Below the pieces are notes generated by a model that was given only the letters and a program-made list of their open reading frames with translations, did no database searches and was not told the origin of the DNA. A stretch of DNA of 64,000 nucleotides from Eubacterium sp. (GTDB taxonomy: Bacteria > Bacillota_A > Clostridia > Lachnospirales > Lachnospiraceae). Position numbers and translations under genes: made by a program. Location of the stretch: assembly GCA_024687845.1 (NCBI GenBank), contig JAILEL010000295.1:62001-126000 (forward strand). The letters are read 5' to 3'. Position 1 is the stretch's first letter. Every line of letters starts with the position of its first letter. Below are positions 1 through 8,089 of the stretch, one piece after another.

Positions 1-737
1 TCTGTTGCAGGCTGTGATGTACCAAGAGCAAATGGAGAAATAGCTGTATCAATAACATCAACTCCTGCTTCAGCAGCCTTGAGATATGTCATTGAAGCAA
101 CACCAGATGTGTAATGTGTATGAAGCTGAATAGGAAGGCTTGAACCTGCCTTAAGAGCCTTTACAAGTCTCTCTGCTTCATATGGAACAAGAAGACCTGA
201 CATATCTTTGATACAGATTGAATTAGCACCCATCTCTTCGATACGTCTTGCTGTTTCTTTCCAATAATCAAGTGTATATGCATCACCCAGAGTATAAGAA
301 AGAGCTATCTGAGCATGTCCACCTTCTTTATTTGTTGCCTTTACTGCTGTCTCAAGATTGCGAAGATCATTAAGACAGTCAAAGATTCTGATTATATCAA
401 TACCATTTGCAATAGACTTCTGAACAAAATACTCAACAACGTCATCTGCATATGGTCTGTAACCAAGGATATTCTGACCTCTGAAAAGCATCTGAAGCTT
501 TGTATTCTTGAAGCCAGCCTTAAGTTTACGAAGTCTGTCCCATGGATCTTCCTTAAGGAATCTGAGACATGAATCAAATGTTGCACCACCCCAGCACTCA
601 ACTGAATGGTAACCAACTTTATCCATTTTATCTATAATTGGAAGCATTTCTTCAGTTGGCATACGTGTTGCAATCAGTGACTGATGAGCGTCACGGAGAA
701 CAGTTTCTGTAATGCCAAGCTTCTTAATTTCTGCCAT
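1..737 (-). CDS. oadA: Oxaloacetate decarboxylase alpha subunit / pyruvate carboxyltransferase (3' part off window)
   Basis: Carboxyltransferase subunit of a biotin-dependent Na+-translocating decarboxylase: moves CO2 between oxaloacetate (or pyruvate) and a biotin carrier. About 245 N-terminal residues are present, beginning MAEIKKLGITETVLRDAHQS. The TIM-barrel family hallmarks are visible: RDAHQS (metal-binding Asp), CWGGATFD, RGQN, IKDMSG with the Lys expected to be carboxylated, and the metal-binding HTHYTSG. The ATG follows an AT-rich stretch with a weak AAGGAAA ribosome site. It is the last visible gene of the decarboxylase operon, 53 nt after oadB. The C-terminus lies beyond the window, so I cannot tell whether it carries its own biotin domain; the separate carrier upstream suggests it need not. 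Confidence 0.93.
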   Translation of the reverse strand, partial: MAEIKKLGITETVLRDAHQSLIATRMPTEEMLPIIDKMDKVGYHSVECWGGATFDSCLRFLKEDPWDRLRKLKAGFKNTKLQMLFRGQNILGYRPYADDVVEYFVQKSIANGIDIIRIFDCLNDLRNLETAVKATNKEGGHAQIALSYTLGDAYTLDYWKETARRIEEMGANSICIKDMSGLLVPYEAERLVKALKAGSSLPIQLHTHYTSGVASMTYLKAAEAGVDVIDTAISPFALGTSQPAT

Positions 738-790
738 GTTATTATTTCCTTTCTAATATATTATATTTACTACGCAAAACAATCGCTCTA

Positions 791-1912
791 TTAATGTACG
801 TTGAAAATCGCCATGAATGTTCCGGCGGCAACTGCTGTTCCGATAACTCCGGCAACATTTGGTCCCATCGCATTCATAAGCAGGAAGTTCGTAGGATCAT
901 ACTCTGCTGCAACCTTCTGTGAAACTCTGGCTGCCATAGGAACAGCTGAAACTCCGGCTGAACCAATAAGAGGATTAACCTTACCCTTAGTAACTGCACA
1001 CATTATCTTACCAAATAGAACTCCCATAGTCGTACCAAGACAAAATGCTACAAGTCCAAGAATAACGATCTTGATTGTTGTCATCTGAAGGAATGCTTCA
1101 GCACTTGTTGTAGCACCAACAGATGTACCAAGAAGGATAACAACGATATACATCATAGCATTTGAAGCAGTTTCAGTAAGCTGTTTAACAACACCTGATT
1201 CTCTGAAAAGATTACCAAGCATAAGCATACCAACAAGTGGAGCTGTTGTAGGAAGAATCATTACAACAACAAGTGTAACAATGATAGGGAAAACAATCTT
1301 TTCAAGCTTTGTTACCTTACGAAGCTGTGGCATCTTGACAAGTCTTTCCTTCTTTGTTGTGAAAAGCTTCATAAATGGAGGCTGAATTACAGGTACAAGT
1401 GACATATAAGAATATGCAGCAACTGCTATAGGTCCAAGAAGTGTATCTCCCATTCCAAGCTTACCAGCAAGGAAGATAGATGTAGGGCCATCAGCACCAC
1501 CGATAATTGAAATAGCTGCTGCTTCTTTTCCTGTAAATCCAAGAGCAATTGCAAGGAAATAAGCTCCATAAATACCAAACTGTGCCGCCGCACCTAATAT
1601 AAAGCTTGGCGGGTAGGCTATAAGCGGTCCGAAGTCCGTCATGGCACCTACACCCATGAATATAAGTGAAGGAAGGATACTCCATTCATCCAGTTTATAG
1701 AAGTAATGCAGAAGTCCACCTTCTTGAATAATACTCGGAAACATATTTACCAGAAACATACCGAATGATATCGGTACAAGCAGGAGTGGCTCAAATCCCT
1801 TTGCTATAGCAAGATACATGAAGAAAAATGCAACAAGTATCATGATATAGTTTTTTACATCAAGGGTAGCAAAACCTGTCTGTCCGGCAAGATTAAGTAT
1901 AATATCTTTCAT
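791..1912 (-). CDS. oadB: Na+-translocating decarboxylase beta subunit (ion pump)
   Basis: Integral membrane subunit that decarboxylates carboxybiotin and exports Na+. The 373 residues are almost wholly hydrophobic, with many membrane segments. The family signature GGADGPT lies at residues 138-144, with D141 matching the Asp known to be essential in this family, and a second conserved region NPLIGSAGVSAVP lies near residue 320. The start has a strong GGAGG site 7 nt upstream. It sits between the biotin carrier gene and oadA. The same subunit serves oxaloacetate, methylmalonyl-CoA and glutaconyl-CoA decarboxylases, so the substrate is set by the carboxyltransferases beside it. Confidence 0.95.
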   Translation of the reverse strand: MKDIILNLAGQTGFATLDVKNYIMILVAFFFMYLAIAKGFEPLLLVPISFGMFLVNMFPSIIQEGGLLHYFYKLDEWSILPSLIFMGVGAMTDFGPLIAYPPSFILGAAAQFGIYGAYFLAIALGFTGKEAAAISIIGGADGPTSIFLAGKLGMGDTLLGPIAVAAYSYMSLVPVIQPPFMKLFTTKKERLVKMPQLRKVTKLEKIVFPIIVTLVVVMILPTTAPLVGMLMLGNLFRESGVVKQLTETASNAMMYIVVILLGTSVGATTSAEAFLQMTTIKIVILGLVAFCLGTTMGVLFGKIMCAVTKGKVNPLIGSAGVSAVPMAARVSQKVAAEYDPTNFLLMNAMGPNVAGVIGTAVAAGTFMAIFNVH

Positions 1913-1972
1913 TTTTTACCTCCTCAGGTTTTACACTAATGTTAATCTAAGTATAATTTTTCTGTTATAACA

Positions 1973-1992
1973 TTATAATCAGCTGATTATAA
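1973..1992. repeat. Perfect 20-bp palindrome in the carrier-oadB gap
   Basis: TTATAATCAGCTGATTATAA is its own reverse complement and lies in the 103-nt gap between the biotin carrier and oadB, the largest gap inside this operon. It could be an operator or a processing hairpin. No T-run follows it, so it is not a convincing terminator. Confidence 0.6.
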
Positions 1993-2015
1993 GAAAAAAT
2001 GTATAACAAGATAAA

Positions 2016-2408
2016 TTAGTTCAGAGTAACAAGTGTATCTCCGGATTCAACCTGAGCACCAACTGTTACTTCAACTGTTGCTACTGTTCCATCTCCAGGA
2101 GCAACGATTTCATTTTCCATCTTCATAGCTTCAAGAACGAGAAGTACATCACCCTTCTTAACAGCCTTTCCAGCTTCTGTCTTTACACCAAGAATCTTAC
2201 CAGGCATAGGTGCTGATACGATAACACTTCCCTTTGCTCCTGAAGAAGCAGGCTTAGCTACTGGAGCAGGTGCTGCTGCAGGTGCTGGAGCTGCTGCTAC
2301 GGCAGGAGCAGGTGCTGCATAATTCTGAACAGGAGCTGCGCCGGCACCAACTTCCTCAACAGCTACATCATAGGTATTTCCATTAACTGTTATTCTATAG
2401 TTTTTCAT
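2016..2408 (-). CDS. Biotin carboxyl carrier protein of the decarboxylase complex
   Basis: Small carrier that shuttles CO2 as carboxybiotin from the carboxyltransferases to OadB. It has 130 residues: a short N-terminal segment, an Ala/Pro-rich flexible linker (about residues 21-60) and a C-terminal biotinyl domain with the EAMKMEN motif at 93-99, K96 being the biotinylated Lys. Linker plus domain match the MmdC/GcdC carriers of sodium-pump decarboxylases. It lies directly downstream of the OadG-like gene and upstream of oadB. One carrier next to two different carboxyltransferases implies that both use it. Confidence 0.94.
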   Translation of the reverse strand: MKNYRITVNGNTYDVAVEEVGAGAAPVQNYAAPAPAVAAAPAPAAAPAPVAKPASSGAKGSVIVSAPMPGKILGVKTEAGKAVKKGDVLLVLEAMKMENEIVAPGDGTVATVEVTVGAQVESGDTLVTLN

Positions 2409-2437
2409 TTTAAATTTCTCCTTGTTTTTATCAATAA

Positions 2438-3499
2438 TTATTTTACTCTACGAATAGATCTGACAACTAATTTATCATTACTAGCTGTATAAGCAGGTGG
2501 TCTTACTCCACCGGCGCTTGCTGCATAGATAGCAGCTGTAATAACTGCAACAAGTTCAGAATCATTCATAAGATTCTGGGACTCTGCAGAATCAAAGTAA
2601 TTAGCACTTTCATTTTCAGGAAGAATAACTGTTGTATCAGAACTTTGTTCTGCTGATTCATCAGAACCGCCTCTATCAGCAATAATCTTCTCTTCTGTTT
2701 TCTTCTTAGCTTCTTCCTGAGCCTTCTTCTGTTCTGCTCTCTGCTTTCTGATTTCAGCATCGAATAGAAGTGGAAGATATTTAAGCAGGCTGATAACAAA
2801 CGAAATAAATATAAGAACAACGAATACTACTCCCATACCTATGATTGTATTCTTACCTGCCTGAGCTATAAGCTCTTTCTTGGAATATACTGCACTAACT
2901 TCACATTCTTCAGCATTATAAGCTGTTTCGTTCTGTGATAAGTACAAATAGCTTTCAAGAAATGAATCAACTGATGTCATGTCAAGTTCTTCATACTGTC
3001 CATAAACCTGCATGATGAAATCTGTAACTGAAAGGCCATATTGCTCAGCATTTCTTGAAAGATTATCATATAATTCAGCTTTTTCAATTTCTATCTTACG
3101 ATTCTGTGAATAAGAAACTGTAACTCTTACATCTCTATGTTCAAATGTACAATACACTGAGCAGTTAACTTTACCATTTGCACCATTCTTAATCTCATAA
3201 GAATCAGGGCCTTCTTTGAAACCGATAAAGTGTCCAACATGATCAGTATCTTCTGCTGCAATAAAACCACTTACTGCTGATTTCTCAAGTTCAGTACCAT
3301 CATTAAGATAGTAGTCAACCTGAGTCTCATCAACTCCGTAATACTTAACTATAATATCCTGAGTTAATTTCACAAGTGAGTTCTCTTCAACCTCAAAATT
3401 AAGAGGTTCTTCTTTACCACATCCGGTAGCTGAAAGGGCGAGCAGAAATGTAAGTATCATACAAAGAAGCATCTTCTTCTTAAACTTATTTTTCATCAA
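2438..3499 (-). CDS. OadG-like gamma subunit with an extracytoplasmic lipoprotein domain
   Basis: Probable assembly subunit of the decarboxylase, but enlarged. The N-terminus is a lipoprotein signal with lipobox LSATGC (Cys27), followed by about 180 residues of predicted extracytoplasmic domain. A single membrane segment follows (about 219-241, GMGVVFVVLIFISFVISLL), then a Lys/Glu-rich segment and a C-terminal stretch containing ITAAIYAASAGG and VRSIRRVK, typical of OadG tails. Family gamma subunits are usually under 100 residues, so at 353 residues the outer domain is an addition of unknown role. It lies between the MmdA-like gene and the biotin carrier, 11 nt after the former. Assignment to OadG rests on the membrane segment, the tail and the context. 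Confidence 0.8.
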   Translation of the reverse strand: MMKNKFKKKMLLCMILTFLLALSATGCGKEEPLNFEVEENSLVKLTQDIIVKYYGVDETQVDYYLNDGTELEKSAVSGFIAAEDTDHVGHFIGFKEGPDSYEIKNGANGKVNCSVYCTFEHRDVRVTVSYSQNRKIEIEKAELYDNLSRNAEQYGLSVTDFIMQVYGQYEELDMTSVDSFLESYLYLSQNETAYNAEECEVSAVYSKKELIAQAGKNTIIGMGVVFVVLIFISFVISLLKYLPLLFDAEIRKQRAEQKKAQEEAKKKTEEKIIADRGGSDESAEQSSDTTVILPENESANYFDSAESQNLMNDSELVAVITAAIYAASAGGVRPPAYTASNDKLVVRSIRRVK

Positions 3500-3510
3500 A
3501 CTACTCCTCC

Positions 3511-4920
3511 TTAGAACGCCATATGTTTTCTATATGGTCTGTCCTCTCTTTTTGTTGCAAGCATATCAAATGCAGCAATAAGTCTCTTTCTTGTAGCATC
3601 AGGCTCTATTATATTATCTATATAACCTCTTCTTGCAGCTGCAAGAGCACTTGACTGTTCTTCGGTAATCTTTTTAGCTGCAGCATCAATTGCACTGACT
3701 TTATCAGTTTCAGAAGCAATGTCATCAGCATAAATAATCTGAGCAGCTGTCTTAGGATCTGTAATACCAATCTTAGCTGAAGGCCATGCATAAACAAGAT
3801 CAGCACCAAGTGATTTGCTATTCATTACAATATATGCAGAACCAAAAGCATCACCAGTAATTACATTTACCTTAGGAACTGTTGCATCTGTAAATGCAAC
3901 TGACAGTTTAGCCATAGCCTTAGCTATAGTTTTCTCACTTTCAAATGTTGCCTCAAAGCCTTTAGCTGATGTAATTGTAAGAACAGGGATATTGAAAGAA
4001 TCTGCAAAGTTTACAAACTCAGCTGCCTTGTCAGCACCCTGAACAGAAATAATTCCGTCCTTATTTCCAACAACTGCTATAGTAGCACCATTGAGCTTAA
4101 TAAATCCTGTAAATACATCCTTACCGTATTCAGACTTTGATTCAAAAATGATATTATCATCTGAAATCTGTTTTGCTATCTCACCTGCATCACCTGCATA
4201 GGAAACGATATCAGGAATAGTTCTGTTAAGATCATCTTCACACTCAGAAACAGCTTCTTCCATATTGTTGGAAGGAAGCATTCCGATAAGATTTCTGATT
4301 TCAAAAAGTGCTTCTGCATCTGAAGCTGAAACCTTATCTACTACTGAAGTATTTCCACTAACATACTTAGCTGAAGAAGTATCACATTTTTCCTCATAGT
4401 TATTTTTTATTGCATTAGGGCTGTTAACAAAAAGCTTTGACCCTTCAACCATAAATGAAAAATCAGACAGCGCTGCAAGAATAGCTGCTCCTCCACCACA
4501 GTTTCCGAATACTGCAGTAATCTGAGGAATTACTCCTGAAGCAATGGAACATTTTCTGAAAAGTGATCCAAAGCTGTGCAGTGAATCTGTTGCCTCCTGA
4601 AGTCTGAGACCGGCACAGTCAATAAGTCCGATAACCGGAGCTCCCACCTTCATGGCAAGATTATATATAGCAGCAATCTTTTTAGCATGCATTTCTCCGA
4701 TGGCACCACCGAGAACGCTACTGTCCTGACTATATACGTAAACAAGTTTTCCATCGATAAGACCATATCCGGTAATTACACCGTCTTTTGGAGTATCGAG
4801 GGTTCCTTCGTTAAAATCAGTTGCTCTGGCAGTAACCTCAGAACCGATTTCAACAAAACTTGAGCCATCAAGTAAAGTATTAATTCTTTCACTTGCTGAC
4901 AGGGTAAGCTTGTCGCCCAT
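3511..4920 (-). CDS. mmdA: Acyl-CoA carboxyltransferase, methylmalonyl-CoA decarboxylase alpha-like
   Basis: Crotonase-fold carboxyltransferase that would transfer CO2 from a malonyl-type CoA thioester to biotin. It shows the family features: GGAIGEMHAKKI, DCAGLRLQEA, the glycine-rich FGNCGGGAA and a second domain with FGSAYIVMNSKSLGADLVYAWP. I chose the second ATG (MGDKLTLSAS, 469 residues) because GGAGG lies 8 nt before it, whereas the first ATG overlaps that Shine-Dalgarno. It is the first gene of the decarboxylase operon. The acyl-CoA substrate cannot be read from sequence; a propionyl/methylmalonyl pair is the usual one for this subunit. Confidence 0.88.
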   Translation of the reverse strand: MGDKLTLSASERINTLLDGSSFVEIGSEVTARATDFNEGTLDTPKDGVITGYGLIDGKLVYVYSQDSSVLGGAIGEMHAKKIAAIYNLAMKVGAPVIGLIDCAGLRLQEATDSLHSFGSLFRKCSIASGVIPQITAVFGNCGGGAAILAALSDFSFMVEGSKLFVNSPNAIKNNYEEKCDTSSAKYVSGNTSVVDKVSASDAEALFEIRNLIGMLPSNNMEEAVSECEDDLNRTIPDIVSYAGDAGEIAKQISDDNIIFESKSEYGKDVFTGFIKLNGATIAVVGNKDGIISVQGADKAAEFVNFADSFNIPVLTITSAKGFEATFESEKTIAKAMAKLSVAFTDATVPKVNVITGDAFGSAYIVMNSKSLGADLVYAWPSAKIGITDPKTAAQIIYADDIASETDKVSAIDAAAKKITEEQSSALAAARRGYIDNIIEPDATRKRLIAAFDMLATKREDRPYRKHMAF

Positions 4921-5013
4921 TATTATGTCCTCCATATAAAATATATTATTTCCGGGTAAAGGGATTTACCCATATAAAACAGCTTTTCTAAAGCCGCAAC
5001 TTTTGCCTTATAT

Positions 5014-5042
5014 ACTATACTTCTTTTCACCTTTGTTTTCAA
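5014..5042 (-). promoter_or_regulatory. Sigma-A type promoter of the decarboxylase operon
   Basis: On the minus strand TTGAAA (5042-5037), 17 nt, then TATAGT (5019-5014). The leader to the MmdA-like gene contains a short GGGTAAA/TTTACCC hairpin at 4954-4971. It sits just downstream of the pgsA terminator, making a clean transcription-unit boundary. Confidence 0.65.
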
Positions 5043-5083
5043 CCTAAAAAATAACCAAAATATTATAAAAAATATAAGTATTT

Positions 5084-5129
5084 TAAAAAAAATCAAAGGT
5101 ATAACGAATCTTAATTCATTACACCTTTG
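5084..5129 (-). terminator. Intrinsic terminator after pgsA
   Basis: The stem CAAAGGTGTAATG / CGTTATACCTTTG (one mismatch) closes a 10-nt loop and is followed on the minus strand by ATTTTTTTTAAAA. It starts 19 nt after the pgsA stop. Confidence 0.8.
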
Positions 5130-5147
5130 TAATCCATATATCATAAA

Positions 5148-5705
5148 TTATTTAAATGTAGTAATAACATCCTTATTCTTCAGGATGTAATCAACAAGCG
5201 AAATAACAGTCAAAAGCATTGCTGCATAGATAAGAACCATTTCAATAACATGAATAGCACCTGCTGCTCCTGCAAATTCATTTCCAAGATCTGCAATAAG
5301 GAAGATGACCATTATCATCTGTACGGTAGTCTTTACTTTCCCCCACATGCTGGCTGCAATTACCTTCCCGTTATCAGCTGCAACTAGTCTAAAGCCACTG
5401 ATTGTGAATTCTCTTGCGATAATTATTATTACGACCCATGCCATTATCTTTCCAAGAGAAATAAGGGCAATCATAGCTGAGCATACAAGAAGTTTATCTG
5501 CAAGCGGATCCATGAATTTACCAAAATCAGTAACAAGATTATATTTTCTTGCTATTTTTCCATCAGCCATATCTGATAAAGAAGCTACAATGAAAATCAC
5601 AAGCGCAATCCACTTATTTCCTGGAATCTGTGGCACCATTAGTGCTACAATAAAAAACGGAATCAGGATTACTCTGAATAATGTTATTTTATTTGGTAAG
5701 TTCAT
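5148..5705 (-). CDS. pgsA: CDP-diacylglycerol--glycerol-3-phosphate 3-phosphatidyltransferase
   Basis: Makes phosphatidylglycerophosphate, the committed step to phosphatidylglycerol, in the cytoplasmic membrane. At 185 residues it is the usual length. The CDP-alcohol phosphotransferase signature DG-x2-AR-x8-G-x3-D-x3-D is exact at residues 48-70 (D48, G49, A52, R53, G62, D66, D70). Several hydrophobic segments flank it. It follows rimO by 21 nt, an arrangement common in Firmicutes, and ends in a strong intrinsic terminator. Confidence 0.95.
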   Translation of the reverse strand: MNLPNKITLFRVILIPFFIVALMVPQIPGNKWIALVIFIVASLSDMADGKIARKYNLVTDFGKFMDPLADKLLVCSAMIALISLGKIMAWVVIIIIAREFTISGFRLVAADNGKVIAASMWGKVKTTVQMIMVIFLIADLGNEFAGAAGAIHVIEMVLIYAAMLLTVISLVDYILKNKDVITTFK

Positions 5706-5726
5706 TTTTTATCCTTCTTTCTGCTG

Positions 5727-7127
5727 TTAGATTTGTATGTAATCACCATATGTATCATACTCACTGCTATTTGTAATTTTAACTCTTACTATCTCACCAG
5801 ATATAAGTTCACGTTCGCTATTTATAAATGTTAATCCATCTATATCAGGTGCATCCATAAAAGAACGTCCTACGTAGACATCCTCATCAGGTAAATATCC
5901 ATCAACAATAACATACAGTTCCTGGTCAATAAGACTTTCTAGAAATTCTGCTGAAATATCCTGTTGAAGCAGCATAATATCCTGCAGCCTGATTTCTTTT
6001 ATCTCATCTTCTATCTGATTCTCAAAATCAGCAGCAGGCGTTCCTTCTTCTCTTGAATAGGTAAATGTGCCCACGTGCTGCAATTTAAGCTCTGCCAAGG
6101 TATCAAGCAATGCCTCATGTTCTTCTTCAGTCTCTCCAGGAAAACCTGTAATAATTGTTGATCTGATAACAATATCTGGCATCTTAGACCTAAGACTCTC
6201 TACAACACGCTTAATTCCTTTATTGTCTATACGTCTTGCCATTCTTCGAAGTACATTATCCTCAGTGTGCTGAATAGGCATATCAATATAATGAAGCACT
6301 TTAGAATTAGTCGCCATCTCTTCAATAAGCTCTGGATATATTTCTTCAGGATAAGCATAAAGAATTCTTATCCACTGCAGTTCTTCTATCTCAGCAAGCT
6401 TTCGAAGAAGTAAATGCAGTCTTTTTTCTCCATAAAGATCAATTCCATAACAAGTAGTTTCCTGTGCTACCAGTATCAGCTCCTTAACACCGGAGGAAAC
6501 AATTATTCTTGCTTCTTCAATAATATCCTCCATTGGAACACTCTTATAGCGGCCTTTGAAATATGGAATTGCACAATATGTACATTTCTTATCACATCCA
6601 TCAGCAATTTTAAGATATTCCATATAAGGTCTGTCAGTGAGAATTCGTCCCACTCCTTCTCGTCCAGGATATGGAGTATCAAGAGAACTAAAACTTAGAA
6701 TAGCTGTTTTATCCTTATTTTCCGATTCTGTATCTTCAAGGTCAGAGATTTCAGAGCAAGCAGGCTTTTCATCTCTCTGAATCAGTTCATCAAGAACATC
6801 TGCTATACTGTCAAGGCTCATTGTTCCGACAAATGCATCAACTTCAGGAAGTTCTTTAGTTATCTCATCTTTGTATCTCTGAGCCATGCATCCGGTACAG
6901 ATAAGATATTTCAATTTATCCTGCTTATACTCAGCAAGCTCCAGAAGTTTATCAATACTTTCCTGAGTTGCAGACTGAATAAAACAGCAGGTATTTACAA
7001 CCGCCGCATCAGCTTCTTCTATATCAGATGTAAGATTATATCCTCTTTTCTTCAACATTCCCAGCATTCGTTCACTATCCGCTGTATTCTTGTCACATCC
7101 GAGGGTTATTAAACATACGTTGAACAT
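5727..7127 (-). CDS. rimO: Ribosomal protein S12 methylthiotransferase
   Basis: Radical-SAM enzyme that methylthiolates a conserved Asp of ribosomal protein S12. The N-terminal MTTase domain has the three cluster Cys (C11, C47, C80), and the radical-SAM motif CxxxCxxC lies at C178, C182, C185. A C-terminal TRAM domain follows from about residue 395. At 466 residues it is slightly long because of an acidic, low-conservation loop at about 118-150. The sequence GTFTYSREEGTPAA is typical of RimO rather than MiaB. It is followed closely by pgsA. Confidence 0.93.
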   Translation of the reverse strand: MFNVCLITLGCDKNTADSERMLGMLKKRGYNLTSDIEEADAAVVNTCCFIQSATQESIDKLLELAEYKQDKLKYLICTGCMAQRYKDEITKELPEVDAFVGTMSLDSIADVLDELIQRDEKPACSEISDLEDTESENKDKTAILSFSSLDTPYPGREGVGRILTDRPYMEYLKIADGCDKKCTYCAIPYFKGRYKSVPMEDIIEEARIIVSSGVKELILVAQETTCYGIDLYGEKRLHLLLRKLAEIEELQWIRILYAYPEEIYPELIEEMATNSKVLHYIDMPIQHTEDNVLRRMARRIDNKGIKRVVESLRSKMPDIVIRSTIITGFPGETEEEHEALLDTLAELKLQHVGTFTYSREEGTPAADFENQIEDEIKEIRLQDIMLLQQDISAEFLESLIDQELYVIVDGYLPDEDVYVGRSFMDAPDIDGLTFINSERELISGEIVRVKITNSSEYDTYGDYIQI

Positions 7128-7165
7128 TTATATAATATACCTCTTTGTCAGCTATACTCTCACCT

Positions 7166-8020
7166 TTATAAATCATGTTGCATAACTGCAGCTTCGTAGC
7201 AGTTATTCATCAGTCCAGCTATTGTCATTGGACCAACACCGCCTGGAACCGGTGTAATCTTTCCTGCTACCTTTTCAGCACTCTCAAAATCTACATCACC
7301 GCAAAGCTTTTTGGTTCCATCAATTCTGTGAATTCCAACGTCAATAACAGTAGCTCCTTCTTTAATATAAGAGCCATCTATAAACTTAGGTTTACCTATA
7401 GCTACCACTAGCACATCAGCATTTTTACAAATATCTTTAAGGTTTTTGGTATGTGAATGACAAATTGTCACAGTTGCATTTTCTCTAAGAAGAAGCATAC
7501 CCATTGGCTTACCAACTATATTACTTCTTCCTACTACTACTGCATTACATCCATCCAGTTCTACATTACTTCTCTTGAGAAGCTCAATAACTCCAGCTGG
7601 TGTACAGGAAACAAATCCTCTTACACCTATACTGAGTCTTCCAACACTTTCCGGATGGAATCCATCTACATCCTTATCAGGGCTGATTCGACGAATAACC
7701 TTGTCCTCGTCTATATGCTTTGGAAGAGGAAGCTGAACAAGTATTCCATTTACGTCAGCATCATTATTCAGATCATCAATAAGTTTCAAAAGATCTTCTT
7801 CTGAGGTTTCTTCAGGAAGCTCATAGGACTTAGATATAATGCCAGTATATTCACATGCTTTCTTCTTATTACCAACATATACAGTTGAAGCAGGATCATT
7901 TCCTACAAGAATAACAGCAAGAGTCACATCAATTCCCTGCTCTTTAAGCTTTGCTACTTTTTCCTTTACCTCATCCTTGAGTTCTGTAGATATTTTTTTA
8001 CCGTCTATTAATTCAGCCAT
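7166..8020 (-). CDS. folD: Bifunctional methylene-THF dehydrogenase / methenyl-THF cyclohydrolase
   Basis: Interconverts methylene-, methenyl- and 10-formyl-tetrahydrofolate. Family motifs: YVGNKKKACEYTGI with the catalytic Lys, KDVDGFHPESVGRL, CTPAGVIELL, VVGRSNIVGKPMG and the C-terminal TPVPGGVGPMT. I start it at the MAEL methionine (284 residues) because GGAG lies 9 nt before that ATG; an ATG two codons earlier sits too close to the site. It lies 69 nt downstream of fhs, so the two one-carbon enzymes are probably cotranscribed. Confidence 0.95.
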   Translation of the reverse strand: MAELIDGKKISTELKDEVKEKVAKLKEQGIDVTLAVILVGNDPASTVYVGNKKKACEYTGIISKSYELPEETSEEDLLKLIDDLNNDADVNGILVQLPLPKHIDEDKVIRRISPDKDVDGFHPESVGRLSIGVRGFVSCTPAGVIELLKRSNVELDGCNAVVVGRSNIVGKPMGMLLLRENATVTICHSHTKNLKDICKNADVLVVAIGKPKFIDGSYIKEGATVIDVGIHRIDGTKKLCGDVDFESAEKVAGKITPVPGGVGPMTIAGLMNNCYEAAVMQHDL

Positions 8021-8089
8021 GATCATATTCTCCGATTTTAAAATTATAAATTATTATTCCTATATATTTACTTTTTCTATCTATGTAGC

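Noticed and set aside
4923..5144. A 73-codon open frame upstream of the MmdA-like gene
   Set aside because: It spans the pgsA terminator, the operon promoter and the leader hairpin, has no ribosome site, and its hydrophobic text comes from AT-rich sequence.
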